A stretch of 64,000 nucleotides of DNA from Sphingomonas beigongshangi (GCF_016820445.1 NZ_JADHDT010000002.1:186001-250000); one strand, 5' to 3'; shown: positions 47,014-55,826, counted from the first letter of the stretch. Program-made: numbers and translations. The notes: generated by a model from the letters alone, not told the origin.

Positions 47014-47477
47014 GCCGCACGATAGCCGGGAAGGCCGGAAAGAGGGATTTGCGAGCGCATGAAGGTACCCGTCCCGCGTGCGGCTTCCTCGCCCTCGGCA
47101 TCGATCAGCCGCGCGTCCGCGACATAGACCCGGCGTTTGCCGCTGATCCAGCGCCCCTCCGCCACCACCGGACCCGCGCGCAGCGGCCGGGTCAGCAGCA
47201 GGTTGAACGCCGTGGTTAACAGGAAGCGATCGGTGACGAGGCTGTTCGCCGCGTAGAAGGCTGCGTCGTCGAGCATCTTGAAATAGCTGGTGCCATGCAC
47301 CGCCCCGGCAGCGTGGAAATGCTGCTCGCCCAGCGTGAAATGGATGCGAGCCATACCCGGCTCGGCGATCTCCAGGCGGGAATCGAACAGCCGGTTGATC
47401 GGTGCTGCGGCATAGAGCGATTCGAGCGCGCGGAAATGCGCATCCTGCGCCGCGCTGCCCGGCTCAGGCGGCGCCAT
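47010..47477 (-). CDS. PaaI-type hotdog-fold thioesterase
   Basis: A 155-residue single hotdog domain: HFHAAGAVHGTSYFKMLDDAAFYAANSL carries the helix with the catalytic Asp or Glu position, followed by LLTRPLRAGPVVAEGRWIS. PaaI-like enzymes cleave acyl-CoA thioesters; the acyl group here is unknown. ATG 47477 overlaps the ptsN stop by 14 bases. The in-frame ATG at 47504 would overlap more and is less likely. Confidence 0.85.
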   Translation of the reverse strand: MAPPEPGSAAQDAHFRALESLYAAAPINRLFDSRLEIAEPGMARIHFTLGEQHFHAAGAVHGTSYFKMLDDAAFYAANSLVTDRFLLTTAFNLLLTRPLRAGPVVAEGRWISGKRRVYVADARLIDAEGEEAARGTGTFMRSQIPLSGLPGYRAA

Positions 47478-47928
47478 GCGCAAGTTCTGCCGTGAACAGG
47501 GCATAGAGCGCGTCCGGGGACCCTGCGCCGCGCAACTTTGCCAAGAATGCGCGATCGCGCAGGCGCCGCGACACGCGGGCGAGCGCCTTCAGATGGTCCG
47601 CGCCGGCATCCTCCGGCGACAGGAGCAGAAACACGAGGTCCACCGGCAGATCGTCGACCGCATCGAATTCGATCGGCTGCGGCAAGCGCAGGAACACGCC
47701 GGTAACGGCATCGAGGTCCGGCAGGCGCGCGTGCGGGATCGCCACGCCACCGCCGAAGCCGGTGGATCCGAGCTTCTCGCGCGCCGCCAACCGCTCGGCG
47801 ACCAGCCGCGCGTCCAGGCCAAGCGCGCCCGCGGCCGAGGCGAGCTGCGCGAACAGCGTCTTCTTGTTGGCGACGGCCACGTCCGTATGGACGGCATCGG
47901 GCCGCAGCAGATCACTGAAATCGCTCAT
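47464..47928 (-). CDS. ptsN: PTS IIA-like nitrogen regulatory protein PtsN
   Basis: A 154-residue EIIA-Ntr. The phosphorylation site is His66 in GGGVAIPHARLP; VFLRLPQPIEFDAVDDLPVDLVFLLLSP follows as in other PtsN proteins. In the nitrogen-related PTS it signals phosphorylation state to transporters and kinases and does not move sugar. It lies 57 bases after hpf, the usual order in proteobacteria. Confidence 0.95.
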   Translation of the reverse strand: MSDFSDLLRPDAVHTDVAVANKKTLFAQLASAAGALGLDARLVAERLAAREKLGSTGFGGGVAIPHARLPDLDAVTGVFLRLPQPIEFDAVDDLPVDLVFLLLSPEDAGADHLKALARVSRRLRDRAFLAKLRGAGSPDALYALFTAELAHGAA

Positions 47929-47985
47929 GCATACTCGTCGGAAGCCCCGCCGGCCCCATAACGGGTCCGGCGGGGGCAGGAAAGG

Positions 47986-48579
47986 TCAGCTGCCGGCCTG
48001 TACCCGCTGGGGCTCGACCCAGCCGATCGTGCCGTCACCACGACGATAGACCATGTTGTACGCCCCTGTGCCGGCATTGCGGAAGAGCAGGGCGGCAGTG
48101 TTGCGCAGGTCGAGCATCATCACCGCGTCGGACACGCTGGCATCGGGCACGTCGACCCGCGTCTCCGCGACGATCAGCGGCGCGTCGCCCGCCTCGTCCT
48201 CCGCCGGCTCCTGGAACAGCGTGTAGCCCGCGCTATTGTCATAGCCGGCGTCCTCCTGCAGCTGGACGACTTCGCTCGCATTGCGGTCCTTCAAGCGGCG
48301 CGAATAGCGGCGCAATTGCTTGTCGATCTTTTCCGCCGCGCCGTCGAAGGCGAGATGCGCGTCCTGCGCTTCGTGGCGGCCCTTGAGGACGAGACCGCGC
48401 GTCACGTGCATGACGATATCACACTTAAATCCGACGTCGTGCGGCCCCTTTCCGAACGTGACTTCGGATGAAATGGCACGGGCGAAATACTTCGTGGCGA
48501 TACCCTGAAGCCGGTCGCTCACATGATCCTTGAGCGCGTCGCCGGTGGCGACCTGGTGACCAGAAATCCGGATATCCAT
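47986..48579 (-). CDS. hpf: Long-form ribosome hibernation promoting factor
   Basis: A 197-residue lHPF: an N-terminal domain MDIRISGHQVATGDALKDHV to about residue 110 that fills the mRNA/tRNA channel, and a C-terminal domain (about 135-190, VAETRVDVPDASVSDAVMMLDLR, then AYNMVYRRGDGTIGWVEP) that dimerises ribosomes to 100S. ATG 48579 is preferred because GGAG precedes it; ATG 48591 (MENT) is in frame. Confidence 0.95.
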   Translation of the reverse strand: MDIRISGHQVATGDALKDHVSDRLQGIATKYFARAISSEVTFGKGPHDVGFKCDIVMHVTRGLVLKGRHEAQDAHLAFDGAAEKIDKQLRRYSRRLKDRNASEVVQLQEDAGYDNSAGYTLFQEPAEDEAGDAPLIVAETRVDVPDASVSDAVMMLDLRNTAALLFRNAGTGAYNMVYRRGDGTIGWVEPQRVQAGS

Positions 48580-48631
48580 CGTGTTCTCCATGATGTTGGG
48601 GCGGACCTGTTGGCCTTCGCCCGGGGTGATG

Positions 48632-49324
48632 TCATGCGGACGATCCTGCCCCCCACAATGGATCGTCCAACGTAGCAACAAACGCGGCATGCACCGCAAG
48701 TTCCGCCTCGGGTGCGACGAAGCGCCGCGGCGGCCGGACGACACTGGGCCGGCGCGCGACGATTTCGGCCGCCGCCCCGCCGACGCTTTCGCTGACGAGG
48801 CCCAGCCCGATCTGGCGACCGCCCATCAGTTCGACATAGACCTGCGCGAGCAGTTGCGCGTCGAGCAGCGCGCCGTGCAGCACGCGGTGCGAGCGATCGA
48901 TGCCGAAGCGCGAGCAGAGCGCATCAAGCGTATGCTTGGCACCGGGATGCTTCTGACGCGCGATCGCCAGAGTATCGACCATGCGGTGCATGCCGATGAG
49001 CTCGCGTCCGCAGCGGCCGAGTTCACCGTTGATGAAGCTGAAGTCGAAACCGGCATTGTGGGCGATCAGAGGCGCATCGCCCAGGAACTCGATAAGCGCC
49101 TCCACCGCCGCGCCGAACAGCGGCTTGTCGGACAGAAACGCATCGGAGATGCCGTGCACCGCCTGTGCCTCCGCCGGCATGCTCCGCTCGGGATGGTAAT
49201 AAGCGTGGAATGTGCGCCCCGTCTCGACGCGGTTGATCAGCTCGACGCAGCCGATCTCGACGAGGCGGTCACCCCCGGCGAAGCTCAGGCCGGTGGTTTC
49301 GGTATCGAACACGATCTCGCGCAT
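48632..49324 (-). CDS. dnaQ: DNA polymerase III subunit epsilon (proofreading exonuclease)
   Basis: A 230-residue 3'-5' exonuclease of the replicative polymerase. ExoI FDTETTGL has Asp7 and Glu9, ExoII is HNAGFDFSFI, and ExoIII HGALLDAQLLAQVYVEL. The C-terminal tail (about 180-230) would bind the alpha subunit. The next gene upstream is coaE, 7 bases away; dnaQ-coaE-aroE-maf-ppsR next to the origin is conserved in alphaproteobacteria. Confidence 0.96.
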   Translation of the reverse strand: MREIVFDTETTGLSFAGGDRLVEIGCVELINRVETGRTFHAYYHPERSMPAEAQAVHGISDAFLSDKPLFGAAVEALIEFLGDAPLIAHNAGFDFSFINGELGRCGRELIGMHRMVDTLAIARQKHPGAKHTLDALCSRFGIDRSHRVLHGALLDAQLLAQVYVELMGGRQIGLGLVSESVGGAAAEIVARRPSVVRPPRRFVAPEAELAVHAAFVATLDDPLWGAGSSA

Positions 49325-49331
49325 GCCAGCG

Positions 49332-49928
49332 TTATCCGCCCGCGCGCGTCCGCATGCAAGCGAGGACATCGCGCACCGCCGCCCGCGTCGCGTCGAGCGA
49401 GCCACCGGTCGGGATGACGAAATCGGCGCGCGCGCGTTTCTCCGCATCGGGCAACTGCCGCGCGAGGATCGCGTCGAGCTTCGCCGCCGACATGCCCGGT
49501 CGCATGAGCACGCGGGCGCGCTGCACCTCGGCGGGGGCGGAAACCACCGCCACCGCATCGACCTTCGCATCGCCACCCGTTTCGAACAGCAGGGGCACGT
49601 CGAGGATCACGACAGGCGCCCCGGCATTGGCAGCGAGGAACGCCAGACGCTCCGTCGCGACCGCCGGATGGACGATGTTCTCCAGCCGCCGCATTGCCGC
49701 CGCATCGTGCAGAACCGCAGCGCCCAACGCCGCGCGATCGACACCCGCCGGTCCAGTCGTCCCCGGGAAAGCCGCCTCTATCGCCGCCACCACGCCACCG
49801 CCGGGCCCCTGCAGCCGATGAACGGCCGCATCGGCGTCGAACACGGGCACGCCCTCCGCCGCCATCATCGCGGCGACGGTCGACTTGCCCATGCCGATCG
49901 ACCCGGTCAGGCCGAGCAGCAGCGTCAT
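49332..49928 (-). CDS. coaE: Dephospho-CoA kinase
   Basis: A 198-residue P-loop kinase for the last step of coenzyme A synthesis. The P-loop GLTGSIGMGKST occupies residues 6-17, with FDADAAVHRL and VPLLFETGG following; DFVIPTGGSLDATR is near the C-terminus. Its ATG overlaps the aroE stop (ATGA). Confidence 0.97.
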   Translation of the reverse strand: MTLLLGLTGSIGMGKSTVAAMMAAEGVPVFDADAAVHRLQGPGGGVVAAIEAAFPGTTGPAGVDRAALGAAVLHDAAAMRRLENIVHPAVATERLAFLAANAGAPVVILDVPLLFETGGDAKVDAVAVVSAPAEVQRARVLMRPGMSAAKLDAILARQLPDAEKRARADFVIPTGGSLDATRAAVRDVLACMRTRAGG

Positions 49929-50749
49929 GCCGTCAACAGCTCGCGCAGGGCGTCGTCCCGGTCGCGCGGCGGCTCGGCGCCGAAGAACAGCTCGAACGCC
50001 AGCGCTGCCTGACCGATCAGCATTTCCAGACCGTCGACCGTTTCCAGTCCACGATCGTTCGCCTGGGCGAGAAGGTCGGTCTCCAGCGGCGAATAGACGA
50101 TGTCGTAGACGATCGCATCCTCGCGCAGCGGGGCCAGATCGACGTCGAGCGGCGGCTGGCCGGCCATGCCGAGCGTGCTGGCGTTGACCAATAATGCGGT
50201 ATCCGCCGCCAGCGGGTGGGTGAGTGGCCGTGCCTGCCCCTTCAGCCCGAAACCGGCGAGCAACGCACCCGCTTTCAAGCTATTGCGGTTCATCACGGTG
50301 ACGGGTCCGACCCCCATGCGCGCCAGCGCGAACAGCACCGCGCGCGCCGCACCGCCCGCGCCGATCACCGTCACCGCCTTGCCGACGAGGTCGAAGCCGG
50401 CGAGCGGTGCGTAAAAGCCGCCCGCATCGGTATTCGTGCCGACCGCGCCGCCATCCTCCGCGCGGAAGACCGTGTTGATCGCGCCAATGCCGCCGCGCAC
50501 GTCACCGCGATCCTCGACATGGTCGAGCGCAGCGAGCTTGTGCGGCATGGTGATGTTGCACCCGCGCCAGTCGGGATCGGCACGGCGTTCTGCGAAAAAG
50601 GCGGGCAGCTCGTCCACCGTGACCAGCGTCTTGCGATAATCCGCCTCCAGGCCGAGCGCTTCGAGCCAGAATCCATGGATGATCGGCGACTTGGACTGCG
50701 CGATCGGGTCGCCGATCACCTCGGCATAGGGACGGCGGCTGGCAGTCAT
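49925..50749 (-). CDS. aroE: Shikimate dehydrogenase
   Basis: A 274-residue NADPH enzyme reducing 3-dehydroshikimate to shikimate. EVIGDPIAQSKSPIIHGFW binds substrate; NITMPHK holds the catalytic Lys, GTNTDAGGFYAPL and VIGAGGAARAVLFAL (the nucleotide-binding loop) follow. Start ATG 50749 overlaps the maf stop; the longer frame to 51019 is antisense-like extension into maf. Confidence 0.96.
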   Translation of the reverse strand: MTASRRPYAEVIGDPIAQSKSPIIHGFWLEALGLEADYRKTLVTVDELPAFFAERRADPDWRGCNITMPHKLAALDHVEDRGDVRGGIGAINTVFRAEDGGAVGTNTDAGGFYAPLAGFDLVGKAVTVIGAGGAARAVLFALARMGVGPVTVMNRNSLKAGALLAGFGLKGQARPLTHPLAADTALLVNASTLGMAGQPPLDVDLAPLREDAIVYDIVYSPLETDLLAQANDRGLETVDGLEMLIGQAALAFELFFGAEPPRDRDDALRELLTA

Positions 50750-51348
50750 GACGGCATCACCTTTCGCACGCGCAGATAATCCAGCACGGCCAGCAAGGGC
50801 AGGCCGAGCACGGTGAACTGGCTGCCCTCGATCCGCGAGAAGAGCTGCGCACCCGGCCCCTCGATCCGGTAGCAGCCGACGCAGCCGCTGATCGCGGGCC
50901 ATTCCATGTCGAGATAGTGGTCGATGAAGGCCGGGGAGAGGGGGCGGACGTGCATCTTCGCCGCCTCGACGTGCCGCCATACCGGGCGGCCATCCTCCGC
51001 GATGACGGCCGCACTCCACAGCTGGTGCACGCTGCCGCTCAATCGTGACAGATGGTCCGCCGCCTCGTCGCGGCTGGTCGGCTTGTCGAGCAGGCTGCCG
51101 TCGGCGAGCGCGACGACGCTGTCGCTGCCCAGCACCAGCCGCTGCGGCGCACGGGTCGAAACCTTGATCGCCTTCAGTTCGGCCAAGGCATCGGCGAGGT
51201 CCCGCGCCTTCAGATCGGCGAGGCTCGCCTTGGCCGCCTCTTCGTCGACACCGGCGGCGGTCGCTTCGAACGGCACGCCGGCGGCGGTCAGCATCGCCCG
51301 GCGTGAGGCGCTTTGGGAGGCGAGAAGGAGAGGGGTCATACGTGTCAT
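50746..51348 (-). CDS. maf: Maf/YceF family nucleotide pyrophosphatase
   Basis: A 200-residue protein with LLLASQSASRRAMLTAAGVPF, LVLGSDSVVALADG and GCVGCYRIEGPGAQLFSRIEGS, the Maf fold that hydrolyses non-canonical or methylated NTPs. The C-terminal motif agrees better with the YceF-type branch than with classical dTTP/UTP Maf, though I would not insist. Start 51348 or ATG 51339 three codons later. Confidence 0.92.
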   Translation of the reverse strand: MTRMTPLLLASQSASRRAMLTAAGVPFEATAAGVDEEAAKASLADLKARDLADALAELKAIKVSTRAPQRLVLGSDSVVALADGSLLDKPTSRDEAADHLSRLSGSVHQLWSAAVIAEDGRPVWRHVEAAKMHVRPLSPAFIDHYLDMEWPAISGCVGCYRIEGPGAQLFSRIEGSQFTVLGLPLLAVLDYLRVRKVMPS

Positions 51349-51388
51349 CTAGGTTGCGCCGGCGAACTTGTCGAAGGCGCCCTGCGGA

Positions 51389-52204
51389 TCAATCCTTCAG
51401 CGAACGCTGGTTGGCCAGCGCGATGATCGCCGCCGCCGTCTCTTCGATCGAACGGCGGGTGACGTCGATCACCGGCCAGCCATTGTCGGCGAACATCCGA
51501 CGCGCATAGGCGATCTCGCGCGTCACCGCCTGTTCCTCGACATAGGGCGTGTCGGGCTGTTGGTTGAGCGACAACAGGCGATTGCGGCGGATCTGGATCA
51601 GGCGATCGGCGCTGGTGGTCAAGCCGACGACCAGCGGCCGCTTGAGATCGAACAGCGTCCTGGGCGGCGGACTTTCGACGACGATCGGAATGTTCGCGGT
51701 CTTCCAGCCGCGGTTGGCGAGATAGATGGAGGTCGGCGTCTTGGACGAGCGCGATACGCCGGCCAGCACGATGTCGGCTTCCTCCCAATCCTCCCAGGCG
51801 ATGCCGTCATCATGCGCGATCGTCCACTGGATGGCATCGACACGCGCGAAATAGGCGGCGTCGAGCGCGTGCTGCCGCCCCGGACGGGCCTTTGCCTGCT
51901 GGCCCAGCAGGCCCGACAGGGCGTCGTTGACCGGGTCGAGCGGCGCCACCGCGGGCAGGCCGAGGGCCAGGCACCGTTGCTCCAGATTGCGCCGCGTCGC
52001 GGGATTGACCAGCGTATAGATGACGAGGCCGGGGTTCTGCGCGATCTCCTGAAGGATGCGCTCCAGATGCGCCTCGGTCCGCACCATCGGCCAGAAATGG
52101 CGCACCGTCTCGACGTCGTCATATTGGGCCAGCGCCGCCTTGGCGATGTTCTCCAGCGTCTCGCCCGTCGAGTCCGACAGCAGGTGCAGATGAAGGCGCA
52201 TCAT
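51389..52204 (-). CDS. ppsR: Pyruvate, water dikinase regulatory protein (PSRP type)
   Basis: A 271-residue DUF299 bifunctional kinase/pyrophosphorylase: LHLLSDSTGETLENIAKAAL at the N-terminus and the P-loop GVSRSSKTPTSIYLANRG near residue 146. These enzymes switch pyruvate phosphate dikinase or PEP synthase off and on by ADP-dependent phosphorylation. Which target applies here is unknown. ATG 52204 has GGAAGG 9 bases upstream. It is the first leftward gene next to the origin, the homologue of the gene beside Cori in Caulobacter. Confidence 0.93.
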   Translation of the reverse strand: MMRLHLHLLSDSTGETLENIAKAALAQYDDVETVRHFWPMVRTEAHLERILQEIAQNPGLVIYTLVNPATRRNLEQRCLALGLPAVAPLDPVNDALSGLLGQQAKARPGRQHALDAAYFARVDAIQWTIAHDDGIAWEDWEEADIVLAGVSRSSKTPTSIYLANRGWKTANIPIVVESPPPRTLFDLKRPLVVGLTTSADRLIQIRRNRLLSLNQQPDTPYVEEQAVTREIAYARRMFADNGWPVIDVTRRSIEETAAAIIALANQRSLKD

Positions 52205-52305
52205 CGGCTGCGGCCTTCCGCCGGACGGGGGGAGCAGCGCCGCGGGCGTCGATGCGTGAGGGTGGGACTCGTGAGGGTGGATCGCTCCACGCCCCGGCAC
52301 CGATC

Positions 52306-52314
52306 TGTGGAAAA
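52306..52314 (-). promoter_or_regulatory. DnaA box, one mismatch
   Basis: Minus strand TTTTCCACA, differing from TTATCCACA at one base; opposite in orientation to the consensus box. Confidence 0.65.
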
Positions 52315-52384
52315 CATGGGGGCAACGAATAGGGCAACTTTGCCACCCGGCCAAGCGACCGCCGCCCCGTGGAAAAGCCGCATT

Positions 52385-52393
52385 TCATCCACA
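52385..52393 (+). promoter_or_regulatory. DnaA box, one mismatch
   Basis: TCATCCACA, differing from TTATCCACA at one base, 22 bases before the consensus box and in the same orientation. Confidence 0.65.
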
Positions 52394-52415
52394 TCCGCGT
52401 CCACAGGGAGCAAAG

Positions 52416-52424
52416 TTATCCACA
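52416..52424 (+). promoter_or_regulatory. Consensus DnaA box
   Basis: TTATCCACA, identical to the strong DnaA-binding consensus, in the centre of the predicted origin. Confidence 0.88.
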
Positions 52425-52499
52425 GCCTGTGGGAGTCGGGAATGCGGGCGCCCGAATCGACGGCGTTCCGCCGATCCTTGCCGGTCAAGCTGTGGGTGA

Positions 52500-52527
52500 T
52501 TACGGGATGAAACGCTTTATCCCGTTA
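52500..52527. repeat. Inverted repeat in the predicted origin
   Basis: TTACGGGATGAAA (52500-52512) and TTTATCCCGTTA (52516-52527) are nearly perfect inverted copies around CGC. It sits between the DnaA boxes and the AT-richer tract. It may be a cruciform or a protein-binding site. Confidence 0.6.
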
Positions 52528-52599
52528 CCCACGTGCCAACCTCTTCATCATCCTCTTTCTTGAATCTTCTTATATAGGAAGAAGGCCCTGACCGACCCT

Positions 52600-53619
52600 G
52601 TGAACAAGCCGTTGCTCGCCGCGCTGAAGGGGGTTCGCCAATCCGTGCCTCCGATCTGGCTCATGCGCCAGGCGGGACGGTATCTGCCGGAATATCGCGC
52701 GCTGCGGGCGGAGAAGGGCGGCTTCCTCGCGCTAGCGACAGACCCGGTCGCGGCGGCGGAGGTGACGATGCAGCCGATCCGCCGCTTCGGCTTCGACGGC
52801 GCGATCCTCTTCTCCGACATCCTCATGGTCCCCTGGGCGCTGGGCCAGGATCTGACGTTCGGTCCGGGGGAGGGGCCTCGCCTCGCCCCGCCGCTGATCG
52901 ATGCGCAGCTCGAGGCACTCGCGCGCGTTCCCGAGCGGCTGGAGCCCGTCTATGCCACGGTCGCCCGCGTGGCCGCGATGCTGCCGGCCGAGACCAGCTT
53001 CCTGGGGTTCGCCGGATCGCCCTGGACCGTCGCGACCTATATGGTCGCCGGACAGGGCTCGAGGGACCAGAGCGAAACCCGCGCCTTCGCCTATCGCGAG
53101 CCGGCTGGCTTCGGCGCGATCATCGACGCGATCGTCGCCACGACGATCGACTATCTTGCGCGCCAGATCGAAAGCGGTGTCGAGGCGGTGCAACTGTTCG
53201 ACAGCTGGGCGGGCAGTCTGTCGCCCGACCAGTTCGAGCGGTGGGTGATCGCACCCAATGCGGCGATCGTCGCGGGCCTGCGCGCGCGCTGCCCCGACGC
53301 CTGCATCATCGGCTTTCCGAAGGGGATCGGCGGCAAGCTGCCGGCCTATGCGCGGGAAACGGGCGTGGATGCGATCGGGCTGGACGAGACGGTCGATCCC
53401 GGCTGGGCGGACGCCGCGCTGCCGCAGGGCATGGCCGTGCAGGGCAATCTCGACCCGCTCGCCCTTCTTGCCGGGGGCGATGCGCTGGAGGCGGGGATCG
53501 ATCGCGTACTGGCGGCCTTCCCGGATCGTCCGCACGTCTTCAACCTCGGCCACGGCATCGGCCAGCACACGCCGATCGCGCATGTCGAGCGGTTGATCGC
53601 GCGGGTGAGGGGCGGATGA
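52600..53619 (+). CDS. hemE: Uroporphyrinogen decarboxylase
   Basis: A 339-residue enzyme decarboxylating uroporphyrinogen III to coproporphyrinogen III. PPIWLMRQAGRYLPEYR (17-33) is the substrate-binding start, FSDILMVPWALG and FAGSPWTVATYMV follow, and HVFNLGHGIGQHTP is near the C-terminus. Start GTG 52600; AGGAAGAAGG lies about 14 bases upstream, further than usual. First rightward gene beside the origin. Confidence 0.96.
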   Translation: MNKPLLAALKGVRQSVPPIWLMRQAGRYLPEYRALRAEKGGFLALATDPVAAAEVTMQPIRRFGFDGAILFSDILMVPWALGQDLTFGPGEGPRLAPPLIDAQLEALARVPERLEPVYATVARVAAMLPAETSFLGFAGSPWTVATYMVAGQGSRDQSETRAFAYREPAGFGAIIDAIVATTIDYLARQIESGVEAVQLFDSWAGSLSPDQFERWVIAPNAAIVAGLRARCPDACIIGFPKGIGGKLPAYARETGVDAIGLDETVDPGWADAALPQGMAVQGNLDPLALLAGGDALEAGIDRVLAAFPDRPHVFNLGHGIGQHTPIAHVERLIARVRGG

Positions 53620-53703
53620 GCGACGGGCGGCACGCGCAATCGCCGCCCTCGTCTTCCGCACCATGTTCCGGCATGACGCGCCGTTGAAGGAAGGGACCGT
53701 TCG

Positions 53704-54150
53704 ATGGACTGGCTGCAGGCGCATTACCCCTGGATCGTCGCGATCCATGTCATCCTGGTGATCTTCTGGATGGCGGGCATGTTCATGCTGCCGCGCTATC
53801 TGGTCTACCATCAGGAGGCGCTGGTCGCCGGCCGCGATGCGGAGGCGGCATTGTGGCGGGAGCGCGAGGGAAAGCTGCGCGGTATCATCCTGACGCCCGC
53901 CATGGTCGGCGTATGGCTGCTGGGCGTGACCCTGGCGACCGTCAGCCAGCAATGGGGGGCTGGATGGCTGCACGCCAAGCTGCTGCTCGTCCTGATCCTG
54001 TCGGGCTATCACGGCTGGGCGGTCGGCTACGCGAAGCGGCTGGGACGGGGCGAGATGCGGCTGAGCGGCAAGACACTGCGCATGGTCAACGAGGTTCCCG
54101 CGCTGCTCGGCATCGCCATCGTCATACTTGCCTTCGTGAAGCCGTTCTGA
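53704..54150 (+). CDS. hemJ: Protoporphyrinogen IX oxidase HemJ
   Basis: A 148-residue protein with four membrane helices: HYPWIVAIHVILVIFWMAGMFMLPR with the conserved His, LRGIILTPAMVGVWLLGV, LHAKLLLVLILSGYHGW and NEVPALLGIAIVILAFVKP. HemJ oxidises protoporphyrinogen IX in many bacteria that lack HemY/HemG. Follows hemE by 84 bases, as in many alphaproteobacteria. Confidence 0.95.
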   Translation: MDWLQAHYPWIVAIHVILVIFWMAGMFMLPRYLVYHQEALVAGRDAEAALWREREGKLRGIILTPAMVGVWLLGVTLATVSQQWGAGWLHAKLLLVLILSGYHGWAVGYAKRLGRGEMRLSGKTLRMVNEVPALLGIAIVILAFVKPF

Positions 54151-54432
54151 CCGCGACGCGCGGTCCTGGGGGGCAATACGAAGGGAGCGGGACAGCGTAG
54201 CGCGGTCGCGCCTCCCGGCCTCGATGTGGGCAGGGGCCCCTTGCCGGTCGCGCCACCCGGATCGTCTGTTCCACGCTTGACGCAGCCAGCGCCGGCGCTT
54301 ACCTCCTGACGGGCGTGCGGAGCGGCGTCCTGCCGGTCCTTCGCGCCTCCTCCCTCCAGCTTCGGCACAGTTCGCGGTTCCTTCGCCCCGCCAAGCTTTC
54401 TCCCCCCGCATCCGCATCCGGAAAAACCTTCC

Positions 54433-55689
54433 ATGCATCTCAAAGACTTGAAGAAAAAGACGCCCGCCGAACTGGTCAGCATGGCCGAGGAGCTTGGGGT
54501 CGAGAGCGCCTCGACGCTGCGCAAGCAGGACCTGCTTTTCGCGATCCTGAAGGTTCAGGCGGAAAACGGCGACCAGATCATGGGTCTCGGCACGATCGAG
54601 GTCCTGCCCGACGGCTTCGGCTTCCTGCGGTCGCCCGAGGCGAATTATCTCGCCGGGCCGGACGATATCTACGTTTCCCCCAATCAGGTCCGCAAATGGG
54701 GTCTGCGCACCGGTGACACGGTGGAAGGCGAGATCCGCGCGCCCAAGGACGGCGAGCGCTATTTCGCGATCACCCGCCTCACCAGCGTCAACTTCGATGA
54801 TCCCGATGCGGTTCGCCACCGCGTCAATTTCGACAATCTGACGCCGCTCTATCCGGAATCGAAGCTGCGGCTCGATCCCGCCGATCCGACGCAGAAGGAC
54901 AAGTCGGCGCGCGTCATCGACATCGTCTCGCCGCAGGGCAAGGGTCAGCGCACGCTGATCGTCGCGCCGCCCCGCGTCGGCAAGACGGTGATGCTGCAGA
55001 ACATCGCCAAGGCGATCACCGACAATCATCCCGAGGTGTTCCTGCTCGTCCTGCTGATCGACGAGCGTCCGGAAGAAGTCACCGACATGCAGCGCAGCGT
55101 GAAGGGCGAGGTCGTCTCCTCGACCTTTGACGAGCCGGCGCAACGCCACGTCGCGGTCGCGGAGATGGTGATCGAAAAGGCGAAGCGCCTCGTCGAGCAT
55201 AAGAAGGACGTCGTGATCCTGCTCGACTCGATCACGCGTCTCGGCCGTGCCTACAACACCGTCGTGCCTTCGTCGGGCAAGGTGCTGACCGGCGGTGTCG
55301 ACGCCAATGCCCTCCAGCGGCCGAAGCGGTTCTTCGGTGCGGCGCGCAATATCGAGGAAGGCGGTTCTCTGTCGATCATCGCCACGGCGCTCATCGACAC
55401 CGGCAGCCGCATGGACGAGGTGATCTTCGAGGAATTCAAGGGCACCGGCAATTCCGAGATCGTGCTCGACCGCAAGGTTGCCGACAAGCGCGTCTTCCCG
55501 GCGCTGGACGTGGGCAAGAGCGGCACCCGCAAGGAAGAGCTGCTCGTCGACAAGGACAAGCTGTCGAAGCAGTGGGTGCTGCGCCGCATTCTGATGCAGA
55601 TGGGCACGATCGACGCGATGGAGTTCCTGCTCGACAAGATGAAGAACTCCAAGACCAACGAGGATTTCTTCGACAGCATGAACCAATAG
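54433..55689 (+). CDS. rho: Transcription termination factor Rho
   Basis: A 418-residue hexameric RNA helicase. The N-terminal helical domain leads to the RNA-binding cold-shock-like fold with DGFGFLR (60-66); the P-loop APPRVGKT is at 178-185 and [13 protein letters not shown] follows as Walker B. The C-terminus EDFFDSMNQ is the usual end. The upstream 282 bases (54151-54432) hold no gene and are C-rich in places (for example 54332-54420), which would suit Rho autoregulation by rut-like sites. Confidence 0.98.
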   Translation: MHLKDLKKKTPAELVSMAEELGVESASTLRKQDLLFAILKVQAENGDQIMGLGTIEVLPDGFGFLRSPEANYLAGPDDIYVSPNQVRKWGLRTGDTVEGEIRAPKDGERYFAITRLTSVNFDDPDAVRHRVNFDNLTPLYPESKLRLDPADPTQKDKSARVIDIVSPQGKGQRTLIVAPPRVGKTVMLQNIAKAITDNHPEVFLLVLLIDERPEEVTDMQRSVKGEVVSSTFDEPAQRHVAVAEMVIEKAKRLVEHKKDVVILLDSITRLGRAYNTVVPSSGKVLTGGVDANALQRPKRFFGAARNIEEGGSLSIIATALIDTGSRMDEVIFEEFKGTGNSEIVLDRKVADKRVFPALDVGKSGTRKEELLVDKDKLSKQWVLRRILMQMGTIDAMEFLLDKMKNSKTNEDFFDSMNQ

Positions 55690-55749
55690 CCGGTCGCGGC
55701 TGGCGGGGGCATCGTATCCCGCCCGCCGCGTCGACGATGTGGAACCCGA

Positions 55750-55785
55750 GCGGCGCGCGAAGGCTTGATGGCTTTCGCGCGCCGC
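55750..55785 (+). terminator. Long hairpin after rho
   Basis: GCGGCGCGCGAA (55750-55761) pairs perfectly with TTCGCGCGCCGC (55774-55785), extended inward by G-T, G-C and C-G pairs around a 6-base loop. A short TTCGTT follows. It is a strong stem with a poor U-tract, 60 bases after the rho stop. Confidence 0.6.
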
Positions 55786-55826
55786 TTCGTTCATGGAAAT
55801 CTCATCACAACCGGGGAGCCGTACCT

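Larger units (their letters stand above)
52205..52599. other. Predicted chromosomal replication origin (oriC)
   Basis: The 395-base gap between ppsR and hemE has no gene. It holds a perfect DnaA box TTATCCACA (52416-52424) and one-mismatch boxes at 52306-52314 (reverse strand) and 52385-52393, plus weaker ones at 52368-52376, 52491-52499 and 52525-52533. An inverted repeat at 52500-52527 and a pyrimidine-rich, AT-richer tract at 52538-52577 (candidate unwinding element) follow. Four GANTC sites occur (52266, 52433, 52454, 52562), the CcrM target. Genes diverge from here on both sides, parABS is near, and the hemE/ppsR/maf setting is that of Caulobacter Cori. The DnaA initiator gene is not in the window. 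Confidence 0.85.

Noticed and set aside
52732..55794. Very long open frame on the minus strand over hemE, hemJ and rho
   Set aside because: It is antisense to three well-supported genes; high GC content produces such frames, and the translation is Arg/Ala/Asp-rich without family motifs.
55690..55826. yybP-ykoY manganese riboswitch before the TerC gene
   Set aside because: The segment is filled by the rho hairpin and lacks the conserved loop sequences of that riboswitch.
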